NCBI GenBank assembly: GCA_017646685.1
Contig: JAGCLZ010000114.1
Location: 1-42,513, forward strand
Reading direction: 5' to 3'
DNA length: 42,513 bases
DNA from: Bacteroidales bacterium
GTDB lineage: Bacteria; Bacteroidota; Bacteroidia; Bacteroidales; P3
Below the pieces are notes generated by a model. That model searched no databases. It had not been told where the DNA came from and saw only the letters and a list, made by a program, of their open reading frames with translations. Below, one piece after another: positions 31,490 to 39,330 of this stretch. A program made the translations under genes and the position numbers. Position 1 is the first letter of the stretch. The number at the start of each line of letters is the position of its first letter.

Positions 31490-33487
31490 ATGAAACGATT
31501 TGTATTATTGACTTTGCTGTTAGTGGTTTGTGGTACCACATTTTCTCAGCAACTACGTGTGGTTAAGGAATTGTATAAAGATGAAAACAATACTCTTGCT
31601 GTTAAGTATCCAAGGAAAGATACCAGAGGTGATAATTGTGGTCTTATACTTGTAGGATTGGTTATGCCCGATGCAAAATTTGAAGGAAATATAGTGTATA
31701 AGGAATACAAGCAAGGGGAATGGTGGATTTATATGCCTAAAGGTTCCACATCTTTTACTGTAAATGATGTGTTGCGTTGCAGTTTCTCTCCTATAGAGAG
31801 CAATGCTACTTATTTGATGACGATAGTTCGTGAAAATAAAGACGCAGTTAAAAATTACTTGGTTATCAGAACCAATAATTCTAGTTCAAAGATATTTGTT
31901 GACAATGAATATATGGGAAAAGGGGAGTGTAGCAGTTTTTTGGATGTGTCTAAAAAATATACATATCGTATAGAAACTCCTTTGCACCATACCGAAGAGG
32001 GAGTGCTTGAATTGTCGGAAGATAAAACAACAGAACTAAACATCACTCTAAGACCTGCTTATGGTTATCTACAAATAAATACATTTCCTGAACAGGGTGC
32101 AACTATAGAGATAAATGGAGAGGAATATGCAGAGGTTACTCCGTTTACAACAAAGGCTTTTGCAAGTGGCGTTTATAAAATACAAGCATTTAAGCAAATG
32201 TACAAACCGGTGATGGTAGAAGCAGTGGTAGAAGATGGAAAAACAACACAAGTTGATATAAGTTTGGTTTCCAATTATGGTAATGTTTTGATAGTGTTGG
32301 CTGATGGAGATGCCATGTTGTATGTGGATGATAAATATATATCGCAGGGTACTTGGCAGGGGTCTCTTACTGCCGGAGAGCACATTATAGAGGCACGAAA
32401 AGATAACTATTATACATTTTCTAAAAAACTAAATGTGATAGAGGGACAAACCGAAAAAGTGTCGATCCCTCCTTTGCAATACAAATCCGGAAAATTAAAT
32501 GTAAATTCCAATCCTATTGGAGCTGACATAAAAATAGATGGGAAAGATTACGGCAGAACTCCTAAGGTGGTACAAAATATAATAACGGGAACACATTCGA
32601 TTAGTATTTCCAAAGCCGGATACGCTACCTATACCGCCAATGTGGAAGTGGAAGAAGACAAGATGGCAGAAGTTAGCTGCACACTTGTTAAAGGAGTGGA
32701 TAAAACTACTCAACCTGCATTGGCCAATATAACTACAGGCCAACAAGGAGACTCTGTATACGTAAATAAAAAATACATAGGTAAATCGCCGATAAACAAG
32801 TATTCTCTTAAAGCAGGCAAATATACCATTGAAGCCAGACGCAATGGTGCAAAGGTTTCGAAGGACATAAATGTAAATGCAAACAACGGTCAGACGATGA
32901 ATGTTGTTCTTGAATTTCCAAAACAAGCTGTTGCTAGTAGCAATACTGATTCGCAAAAAGAAGATGACGAACAATCTAAAGCAGATAATTATAGAATAAA
33001 AAATCGTTTCTTCTTTACGGGCGACTATGTGTATTCCTTAACCCAACATACAGCATACGGTCTTACTATCGGTAAGGTGTACAATGGGTCGTTGGGATGG
33101 TATGTTTCGGTTGCAAGTAATCTTGTTGACGGATTTTCGATAACTAGAGAATTGAGAACCGACCATATTTACGATCATTATTATACCGGCGAAACAAAGG
33201 TGATGAGACATTCGGCAACGTTGGGTGTTCTTCTAGGTGGCCGACATTTTTATTGGAAATTGGGCGGTGGTTATGGAATGCGTAATATGATGTGGTATAC
33301 ATCAGATGGAAAATGGTATAATGTGATGGAAGATAGCTATGAAGGAATAGAAATTACAACCGGTTTTCAGTTGATGCTTTGGCGTTTTGTAATATCGGCC
33401 GACGTATTGGTTCCTATAGATAAGTTTGATATACAAGGAGGTCCTTTCTATTGGGAAGCACGTGCCGGTGTAGGTTTTAATTTTTAA
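31490..33487 (+). CDS. Exported protein: shared N-domain, five PEGA repeats, barrel-like C-terminus
   Basis: A 665-residue protein with signal peptide (FSQQLRVV start of mature part). The shared N-domain spans about 20-118, then five PEGA-type repeats (about 120-470), each with a strand-DG-strand core such as IKIDGKDYGRTPKVV and VYVNKKYIGKSPI. A Ser/Asp/Glu-rich linker (about 473-495) leads to a C-terminal region (about 496-665) with alternating aromatic/polar strands (FFFTGDYVYSLTQHTAYGL ... GGHYFYW-like, ending EARAGVGFNF) and a terminal Phe, consistent with an outer-membrane beta-barrel. The repeats would then extend on the periplasmic side or surface. Function unknown. Confidence 0.82.
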   Translation: MKRFVLLTLLLVVCGTTFSQQLRVVKELYKDENNTLAVKYPRKDTRGDNCGLILVGLVMPDAKFEGNIVYKEYKQGEWWIYMPKGSTSFTVNDVLRCSFSPIESNATYLMTIVRENKDAVKNYLVIRTNNSSSKIFVDNEYMGKGECSSFLDVSKKYTYRIETPLHHTEEGVLELSEDKTTELNITLRPAYGYLQINTFPEQGATIEINGEEYAEVTPFTTKAFASGVYKIQAFKQMYKPVMVEAVVEDGKTTQVDISLVSNYGNVLIVLADGDAMLYVDDKYISQGTWQGSLTAGEHIIEARKDNYYTFSKKLNVIEGQTEKVSIPPLQYKSGKLNVNSNPIGADIKIDGKDYGRTPKVVQNIITGTHSISISKAGYATYTANVEVEEDKMAEVSCTLVKGVDKTTQPALANITTGQQGDSVYVNKKYIGKSPINKYSLKAGKYTIEARRNGAKVSKDINVNANNGQTMNVVLEFPKQAVASSNTDSQKEDDEQSKADNYRIKNRFFFTGDYVYSLTQHTAYGLTIGKVYNGSLGWYVSVASNLVDGFSITRELRTDHIYDHYYTGETKVMRHSATLGVLLGGRHFYWKLGGGYGMRNMMWYTSDGKWYNVMEDSYEGIEITTGFQLMLWRFVISADVLVPIDKFDIQGGPFYWEARAGVGFNF

Positions 33488-33499
33488 TATCTTAATATA

Positions 33500-34150
33500 G
33501 TGATGAATATGAAAGTAAAAAATATAACTAAACTTTTTCAGGTGGTTTTGTTGCTCGTGGCTACCTCGTGTGTAAAAGAGGATTTGGAAGTGCCACAAGG
33601 CAGAATAGAAAGTGGTAGAATTTGGGACCATGGTTATGTCGATCTTGGCCTTAGTGTGAAATGGGCTACTTGCAATATAGGTGCCGCCAAACCCGAAGAA
33701 TACGGCGACTATTATGCTTGGGGCGAAGTTGATAATAAGACAAATTATACGTCGACAAATAGCAAAACCTATCGTAAGAATATCGGCAATGATATAAGTG
33801 GAAATATCAACTATGATGCAGCAGCAGTTAAGTGGAGTTCGTCATGGAGGTTGCCCACATTGGCCGAGATGGAAGAATTGATAAACGGTTGTACATGGAC
33901 TTGGACGCATGTGAATGGTGTGTACGGCCGTATGGGTGTAGGGCCAAATGGCAATAGTATATTTTTCCCTGCAGCAGGTTATTGTGAATCAATGGCATTG
34001 TATGGCGAAGGTGAATATGGTTATTATTGGTGTTCAACTGCTGCCAATACCGAGAATAGCCATATTATGTTTTTCGATGCCGGACGAAACTATACCGATT
34101 GGTTTTACAGATACCGTGGAGCAAGCATACGACCGGTTTCGAATTACTAG
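33500..34150 (+). CDS. FISUMP-domain lipoprotein
   Basis: A 216-residue lipoprotein (signal ending LLLVATSC, Cys near 24) whose mature part is almost entirely one FISUMP domain: HGYVDLGLSVKWATCNIG (about 45-62), EEYGDYYAWGE, WRLPTLAEMEELINGCTWTW, FFPAAGYCES and the terminal IRPVSNY. There are no PEGA repeats. The lectin-like fold suggests ligand binding at the cell surface. Its C-terminus uses the same AT-rich codons as the rest of the gene, unlike the FISUMP gene at 36012. It starts 12 bases after the previous gene and ends before a terminator-like hairpin. Start at 33500, 33503 or 33509 cannot be decided. Confidence 0.85.
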   Translation: MMNMKVKNITKLFQVVLLLVATSCVKEDLEVPQGRIESGRIWDHGYVDLGLSVKWATCNIGAAKPEEYGDYYAWGEVDNKTNYTSTNSKTYRKNIGNDISGNINYDAAAVKWSSSWRLPTLAEMEELINGCTWTWTHVNGVYGRMGVGPNGNSIFFPAAGYCESMALYGEGEYGYYWCSTAANTENSHIMFFDAGRNYTDWFYRYRGASIRPVSNY

Positions 34151-34188
34151 TTCGTAGATTGAGAAATAATTTTATTGTCGTTTGTCAT

Positions 34189-34222
34189 AATCTCTTATAC
34201 TTTTTGTATAGGAGATTTTTAT
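34189..34222 (+). terminator. Internal terminator-like hairpin in the cluster
   Basis: AATCTCTTATAC (34189-34200) and GTATAGGAGATT (34206-34217) form a 12-bp stem with one G-T pair and a T5 loop, followed by TTTATAT. It splits the cluster, yet no consensus promoter was found between it and the next gene at 34247. Confidence 0.65.
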
Positions 34223-34231
34223 ATAACTAAC

Positions 34232-34340
34232 AAACCATTATAAAAGATGAAGAGACTGATATTATTTGTATCATTGATAATATGTTCGGTTGCAGTGTTT
34301 TCGCAGCAGCTGAAGGTGGTGGAACCATTGCGCAAGGATG
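34232..34340 (+). repeat. 109-bp direct repeat, copy 1
   Basis: From AAACCATTATAAAAGATG through the first ~31 codons of the PEGA gene; it differs at one base from copy 2 at 36682-36790. Beyond it the two genes diverge at once. Confidence 0.9.
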
Positions 34341-36001
34341 TAACAGACACTAAAGCTAGCAAGTTTTCCAAGAAAGACTATAGTGGCAATACTTGTGGGT
34401 TAATTCTTTTGGGAATGGTGATACCCGATGCTAAGTTTGAGGGTGATATTATACATACAGAGTATAAAGATGGTGAGTGGTGGATATATATGTCACCGGG
34501 TGCAAACTGGCTTACCATAAAAACGCAATACTATAGACCGCTATTATTGGAATTTGATGATCCTATCGAAACTAGAGTTACTTACCGGATGGCGATAGAT
34601 AAGCCAGATACTGATAGTCGTAAAAAAAATATTATCACCAATCAGTATTTGGTAATATCGACAACAGTGTCTACCGCTAGAATATACATTGATGGTGAAT
34701 ATGTGGGAAATAAAGAGGTGGAGAAATTATTATCGATAGGTGTAAATCACACTTATAGAATTGAAGCGCCGATGTATTATTCCGAAGAGGGTAATGTAAT
34801 ACTTTCGGATGAAAAGAAAACAGAATTGAATATTTCATTAAAACCTGCATTTGGTTATTTAAGTATATCTACATTACCAGCCAATGCAAAAGTTGAAATA
34901 AATGGCAAAACACATACATCACCACTGGAAAATTTGCAGCTTACAAGTGGCGAATACACTGTTTTTATTTATGAGGAAATGTATAAGGAACATCGAAAAG
35001 ATATTTTGATTAAAGATGGCGAAACGACAAATATATCGGTTGATTTGGAACCAAACTTTGCATTGGCAATTATAACAACAAAAGATAGAAATGCAGATAT
35101 ATATATAGATGGTGAAAGAAAAGGCAAGGATAAGTGGAAAGGACAATTGAGTGTTGGAGATCATAAAGTTGAAATTAAAAAACAGAGTCATAAAACGTAT
35201 GACGAAATAATAACTTCGAAAGCAGGAGATGAGATAGAAAAACTAATGCCTAGCTTAGAGCCTATAGTGGGCGTGTTGAATGTTACATCAACACCAACGA
35301 AAGCCAAAATACTGATAGATGGAAAAGATTATGGTACCACTCCCTCAATGTTGGCTAACGTATTGGTTGGAGAACGCATTGTTGAAATATCGAAAGATGG
35401 ATACGAAACCAAACTAGAAAAAGTAATGATAGAAGAAAATAAAGAAGTGGTACGAGAGGTAATATTGGTAAAGAAAGAAAATAAAACCACAAATACTGCT
35501 ACAGCTAAAAATAAAAAACAAAATCACGACTATTTTCTGATGGCTAATGTGGCATATTCCGTAGCACCTCAAATCTCATATGGTATCACATTTGGGAATA
35601 TGTTAGGAAATATTGGATGGTATACAAGTGTGGCATTTGGTGGTAATTCTTTTAAAGCATTATTTGCCACAAATATAACATACGATCCAGAGGGATATTA
35701 TCCAGGTAGTTATACTGAAATTGCTCGATTTTCAGCCACAGGAGGAATGTTAATTAAATTGTCAGATATAATTTCTCTTAAGATAGGTGCTGGTTATGGA
35801 TTGAGAAATTATGCACGTAGGGCATACAATGACTATAATGATGATGTGAAATTGATAAAAGTTCCTGAAAATTCTTACGATGGAATAGAATGTTCTATAG
35901 GTTCTCATTTATCGTTTGGAAGAGTTGCTTTATCATTGGATTTAATTACCATTCCATTTAAATATTCAGAAATAAAATTAGGTATTGGTATAGCATTTTA
36001 A
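34247..36001 (+). CDS. Exported protein: shared N-domain, four PEGA repeats, barrel-like C-terminus
   Basis: A 584-residue protein with signal peptide (FVSLIICSVAVFS, mature QQLKVV). The shared N-domain (about 20-125) has CGLILLGMVIPDAKFEGD and EWWIYMSPGANWLTIK; four PEGA repeats follow (about 135-425; IYIDGEYVGNKEVEK, VEINGKTHTSPLENL, DIYIDGERKGKDKWKGQ, ILIDGKDYGTTPSML). After a Lys/Thr/Asn linker, the C-terminus (about 432-584) alternates aromatic strands and ends in SEIKLGIGIAF, as in outer-membrane barrels. It is a close homologue of the protein at 31490 with one repeat fewer. Its first 31 codons are nearly identical to those of the gene at 36697. Confidence 0.83.
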   Translation: MKRLILFVSLIICSVAVFSQQLKVVEPLRKDVTDTKASKFSKKDYSGNTCGLILLGMVIPDAKFEGDIIHTEYKDGEWWIYMSPGANWLTIKTQYYRPLLLEFDDPIETRVTYRMAIDKPDTDSRKKNIITNQYLVISTTVSTARIYIDGEYVGNKEVEKLLSIGVNHTYRIEAPMYYSEEGNVILSDEKKTELNISLKPAFGYLSISTLPANAKVEINGKTHTSPLENLQLTSGEYTVFIYEEMYKEHRKDILIKDGETTNISVDLEPNFALAIITTKDRNADIYIDGERKGKDKWKGQLSVGDHKVEIKKQSHKTYDEIITSKAGDEIEKLMPSLEPIVGVLNVTSTPTKAKILIDGKDYGTTPSMLANVLVGERIVEISKDGYETKLEKVMIEENKEVVREVILVKKENKTTNTATAKNKKQNHDYFLMANVAYSVAPQISYGITFGNMLGNIGWYTSVAFGGNSFKALFATNITYDPEGYYPGSYTEIARFSATGGMLIKLSDIISLKIGAGYGLRNYARRAYNDYNDDVKLIKVPENSYDGIECSIGSHLSFGRVALSLDLITIPFKYSEIKLGIGIAF

Positions 36002-36011
36002 AACTATATAT

Positions 36012-36641
36012 ATGAAAAGATTATTATTGATACTACTTGCGTTATTTATATTAATTGGATGTAAAAAAGATACAGAAAATTTTGTTTTTCCTACATGGGG
36101 TTATAAAAACAATCATGCATGGATTGATTTAGGTTTACCAAGTGGAACCAAATGGGCTACTTGCAATGTAGGAGCAAGCCAACCACACAACTATGGCAAC
36201 TACTATGCCTGGGGCGAAACTGCAACCAAAACTAACTATAGCGAAAGTAATAGCAAAACTTATGGTAAAAATATAAGCGATATAAGTGGCAATAGCGACT
36301 ACGATGCCGCCCGAGCCAATTGGGCCGGCAGTTGGCGTATGCCTACCGAACGAGAGATGGAAGAACTCGTAAATAAATGCACTTGGACATGGACAACCCT
36401 AAGTGGTGTAAAAGGTTATAAAGTAACAGGACCTAACGGCAACAGCATCTTTCTTCCTGCTGCTGGCTACTGCAACGGCTCGTCGCAGTTCGACGTTGGT
36501 GAGGACGGCTACTATTGGGGTTCCACGTCCGACGAGAGCTATACCTACTACGCTTACAGCCTCTACTTCAACAGTGGCGGCCGGAATGTGAGTTGGGACT
36601 ATCGCAGCAGCGGGCTTCCGGTTCGCCCGGTCTCAGAATAA
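36012..36641 (+). CDS. FISUMP-domain lipoprotein with GC-shifted C-terminal tail
   Basis: A 209-residue lipoprotein (signal LLLILLALFILIGC, Cys17) with one FISUMP domain: AWIDLGLPSGTKWATCNVG (about 36-54), HNYGNYYAWGE, WRMPTEREMEELVNKCTWTW, FLPAAGYCN and the end LPVRPVSE. The first part is AT-rich like its neighbours. From about 36465 to the stop the base composition rises sharply in GC, and about half of the codons end in C, with many NNC codons (AAC, GAC, TAC, AGC, GGC) at loop positions. That pattern resembles a variable region diversified from AAC-rich template codons. It follows the previous gene by 10 bases. Confidence 0.85.
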   Translation: MKRLLLILLALFILIGCKKDTENFVFPTWGYKNNHAWIDLGLPSGTKWATCNVGASQPHNYGNYYAWGETATKTNYSESNSKTYGKNISDISGNSDYDAARANWAGSWRMPTEREMEELVNKCTWTWTTLSGVKGYKVTGPNGNSIFLPAAGYCNGSSQFDVGEDGYYWGSTSDESYTYYAYSLYFNSGGRNVSWDYRSSGLPVRPVSE

Positions 36642-36681
36642 AGTGATAAAACCTCCTTTTTTATACAACTTGATTAAAAAT

Positions 36682-36790
36682 AAACCATTATAAAAGATGA
36701 AGAGACTGATATTATTTGTATCATTGATAATATGTTCGTTTGCAGTGTTTTCGCAGCAGCTGAAGGTGGTGGAACCATTGCGCAAGGATG
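36682..36790 (+). repeat. 109-bp direct repeat, copy 2
   Basis: Matches 34232-34340 with a single base difference (GGT versus GTT in codon 13). It includes the leader, signal peptide and first mature residues. Spacing between copies is 2450 bp. Confidence 0.9.
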
Positions 36791-38802
36791 CGATGAGTAC
36801 CGATGCTATTAAGTATTCCAAAACCGACTATTCGGGCAATAAGTGTGCCCTTATACGTATGGGATTGCTGTTGCCCAACGCCAAGTTTGAAGGCGATGTA
36901 TTCCATTCCGAATACAAGAATGGCGAATGGTGGATATATATGACAAATGATGCCACTTATATAAAAATATTATCCAACGACTATTTGCCTCTCGAATATA
37001 ATTTTCCGGAAACTCTCAAAAGTAGTGTAACCTACATTATGACTATAGAAAAACCCAAAGGGGACCCTGACCCGGAAGTTCTTACCGAGAATTTTTTGGT
37101 AATAAAATGCCAAACGCCTGCCGATGCCAAGATATTTATAAACGATGAGTATGTGGGACGGGGCGAAGTAAGCAAATACTTGCCAATATATCGCGAACAT
37201 AGCTATAGGGTGGAAGCTCCTCTTTATCATACCGAAGAAGGGAGGGTAAGACTTTCGGCGGACAATACAACAGTGAAAACTATAACCCTCAAACCTGCAT
37301 ACGGTTATTTGGAGATAAACACCAACCCCCAAGGTGCTACGATAGAAATAAACGGAGAGGGGTATACACAACTTACCCCGTTTATAACCCAAAGATTGCC
37401 AAGTGGGGTATATACCATAAAGGCTTTTAAGGAGATGTATAAAGAAGCTATGGTACAAGCCACTGTGGAAGACGGAGGTGCCGCCAAAGTGCAAATAACT
37501 TTAGAGCCTAATTTTGGCGAGGTTGTGCTTACGCTAGCCGACGGAGATGCCGAAGTGTATGTGGACAACGACTATAAGGGCCGTGGAGGCTGGCAAGGAA
37601 AAGTATCGATAGGCACCCACCGCATAGAGATAAAAAAAGACAAACACCGCACCTATGCCAAAACCATTGTGGCCCAGCAAGGAAAAACCGTTAGAGAAAG
37701 CATAGCAAAGTTGGAGCCTATATGTGGCAGAATGATGGTAAACACCACTCCTATAGGAGCAAAGATAATGATAGACGGCCGTGACTATGGCACAAGCCCA
37801 AAGGTGATACAAGGATTGCTTATAGGCGACCATAAAGTAACTCTCTCGAAGGAAGGGTGCTCCACCATGCAGCTTACTGTAAATGTAGAAGAAGGCAAAA
37901 CAGCCGAATGTGTGGCAGAGTTGCCACAAGGCAATAAAGTAAACATACAAACGGACAAAGCCGGCGATGCACTGTATGTAGACGGACAATACATAGGCAC
38001 CTCGCCTATGGAGGTAACCCTTAGCTTTGGCAACCACAAGGTAGAAGCCGAACGAGGGGGCAAAAGAGTAAACAAACGTATAAATGTAACAGAAGGTGAT
38101 AGGCAAACTATAACTTTGAAATTTTTCGGAAATAACACCTTTATTGTAAAAGGAGTAACATTTACGATGATAGCCGTAGAAGGTGGTACCTACACCATGG
38201 GAGCCACATCGGAGCAGGGTTCAGATGCTTGGGATGATGAAAAGCCTGCCCACAAAGAAACGGTTTCGGACTTTATGATAGGTGAAACGCCGGTTACGCA
38301 GGAGCTGTGGCAAGCCGTGATGGGAAGCAACCCCTCGAGTTTTACCGGTGATTTGCAACGCCCTGTTGAGCGGGTTTCGTGGAACGACTGTCAAGAGTTT
38401 ATTCGCAAGCTGAACCAACTGACGGGGCAAAACTTCCGCCTGTCAAGCGAAGCGGAGTGGGAATACGCAGCCCGAGGTGGCAACCGAAGCAAGGGGTATA
38501 AATACGCCGGTAGCAACGATGTGGATGCTGTGGCATGGCGTTTGCCTAATAGTGGTAAGACGACCCATCGGGTAAAAAACAAGCAACCGAACGAATTGGG
38601 TATATACGATATGAGTGGTAATGTGTGGGAGTGGTGTCAGGACAAATGGTGTGGTGATTATAATAGCCCACGTAATTTTGGCTACCGCGTTTTGCGTGGC
38701 GGTAGTTGGGACGACTATGCGAGGAGCGTGCGTGTGTCTAATCGCAACAGCCACGGCCCCGGCCGTAGGAACAACGACTATGGCCTGCGGCTTGCCCTCT
38801 AA
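36697..38802 (+). CDS. Exported protein: shared N-domain, five PEGA repeats, FGE/SUMF1-like domain
   Basis: A 701-residue protein with signal peptide (SFAVFS). The shared N-domain spans about 20-125 and five PEGA repeats about 130-478. The C-terminal domain (about 485-701) is a formylglycine-generating-enzyme-like (FGE-sulfatase/SUMF1) fold: FTMIAVEGGTYTMGATSE, PVTQELWQAVMGSNPSSF, RPVERVSWNDCQEFIRKLN, FRLSSEAEWEYAARGGN, YDMSGNVWEWCQDKW and VLRGGSW. In secreted bacterial proteins this fold often serves binding rather than catalysis, and it is a C-type-lectin-like scaffold. The last ~34 codons have many NNC codons at loop positions (see findings). Codon use after residue ~31 is richer in GC than in the gene at 34247. 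Confidence 0.85.
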   Translation: MKRLILFVSLIICSFAVFSQQLKVVEPLRKDAMSTDAIKYSKTDYSGNKCALIRMGLLLPNAKFEGDVFHSEYKNGEWWIYMTNDATYIKILSNDYLPLEYNFPETLKSSVTYIMTIEKPKGDPDPEVLTENFLVIKCQTPADAKIFINDEYVGRGEVSKYLPIYREHSYRVEAPLYHTEEGRVRLSADNTTVKTITLKPAYGYLEINTNPQGATIEINGEGYTQLTPFITQRLPSGVYTIKAFKEMYKEAMVQATVEDGGAAKVQITLEPNFGEVVLTLADGDAEVYVDNDYKGRGGWQGKVSIGTHRIEIKKDKHRTYAKTIVAQQGKTVRESIAKLEPICGRMMVNTTPIGAKIMIDGRDYGTSPKVIQGLLIGDHKVTLSKEGCSTMQLTVNVEEGKTAECVAELPQGNKVNIQTDKAGDALYVDGQYIGTSPMEVTLSFGNHKVEAERGGKRVNKRINVTEGDRQTITLKFFGNNTFIVKGVTFTMIAVEGGTYTMGATSEQGSDAWDDEKPAHKETVSDFMIGETPVTQELWQAVMGSNPSSFTGDLQRPVERVSWNDCQEFIRKLNQLTGQNFRLSSEAEWEYAARGGNRSKGYKYAGSNDVDAVAWRLPNSGKTTHRVKNKQPNELGIYDMSGNVWEWCQDKWCGDYNSPRNFGYRVLRGGSWDDYARSVRVSNRNSHGPGRRNNDYGLRLAL
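38701..38802 (+). other. Candidate variable region at the 3' end of the FGE-like domain
   Basis: Codons after GGSW run GAC GAC TAT ... AGC ... AAC AGC CAC GGC ... AAC AAC GAC TAT, all one or two adenine changes away from AAC or AAT, while the scaffold residues between them (A-R, V-R-V-S, P, G-L-R-L) are conserved in the family. This is the look of a DGR variable region. No template repeat is in the window. Confidence 0.45.
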
Positions 38803-38834
38803 GTTTACCACCAAAGTTCTAAGCTAAAAAGAAA

Positions 38835-38920
38835 AGCTGTGGTATTTGTGCGGAGAGCAAGCGAAGTGAGGGACGAACGCAGCGGCGAACGGAATGAATG
38901 CCACAGCTATTTCTTTTTTT
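38835..38920 (+). terminator. Terminator of the PEGA cluster
   Basis: AGCTGTGGTATT (38835-38846) pairs with AATGCCACAGCT (38897-38908), one G-T pair, long loop of 50 bases, followed by TTCTTTTTTT. Confidence 0.8.
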
Positions 38921-38933
38921 TGATATATATCTT

Positions 38934-38985
38934 ACCACATTATCCCATATATGTTAGCGGCGTAGCATATATGGGATAATGTGGT
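38934..38985. repeat. Perfect 20-bp inverted repeat with 12-base loop
   Basis: ACCACATTATCCCATATATG (38934-38953) and its exact complement (38966-38985) around TTAGCGGCGTAG. No long T run follows, so it is not obviously a terminator. Confidence 0.9.
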
Positions 38986-39058
38986 TTTGATATTATTGGT
39001 GTTTGTTAAATAATAGTGTTAATCACTCTTAAAATTTCAACCATATATTGTCCTTCAA

Positions 39059-39182
39059 AAAAATGGGTACCCATTTTCGGAAAAATGGGTACTATATTTT
39101 GGAAAAATGGGTACCCATTTTATGTATGAAATAGTACCCATTTTTGGATTAGATAGTACTATTTTGTTCAGAAATGGGTAGG
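39059..39182. repeat. Cluster of AATGGGTACC-type palindromic sites
   Basis: Two copies of the 18-bp palindrome AAAATGGGTACCCATTTT (39060-39077 and 39104-39121) and at least four partial copies (AAAAATGGGTACTATATTTT at 39081, AATAGTACCCATTTTT at 39130, AGATAGTACTATTTTG at 39151, GAAATGGGTAGG at 39171). Sites this regular suggest protein binding or a folded RNA/DNA structure. Confidence 0.85.
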
Positions 39183-39330
39183 GATATAAAAAGAAAGCAG
39201 TACGAGATGTTAATCAATTGAATAATAAGGTATTTGTTTTTGATGAAAATCTTCTGTTTTTACTCAAACGATGATTTGCAACCTTCTTATGGACCAAAGT
39301 ACCATGGCTACGAATAGATTTTCAAATGTT
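39183..39330. other. Short gene-free stretch before the terminal element
   Basis: No gene or repeat was recognised here. With the terminator, hairpin and palindrome cluster it completes the roughly 700 bases without a gene between the FGE-like gene and the plug gene. Confidence 0.4.

Noticed and set aside
36697-38802. FGE-like domain considered as a true sulfatase-activating enzyme
   Set aside because: The domain is fused to exported PEGA repeats and no sulfatase is nearby; catalytic activity is not supported.
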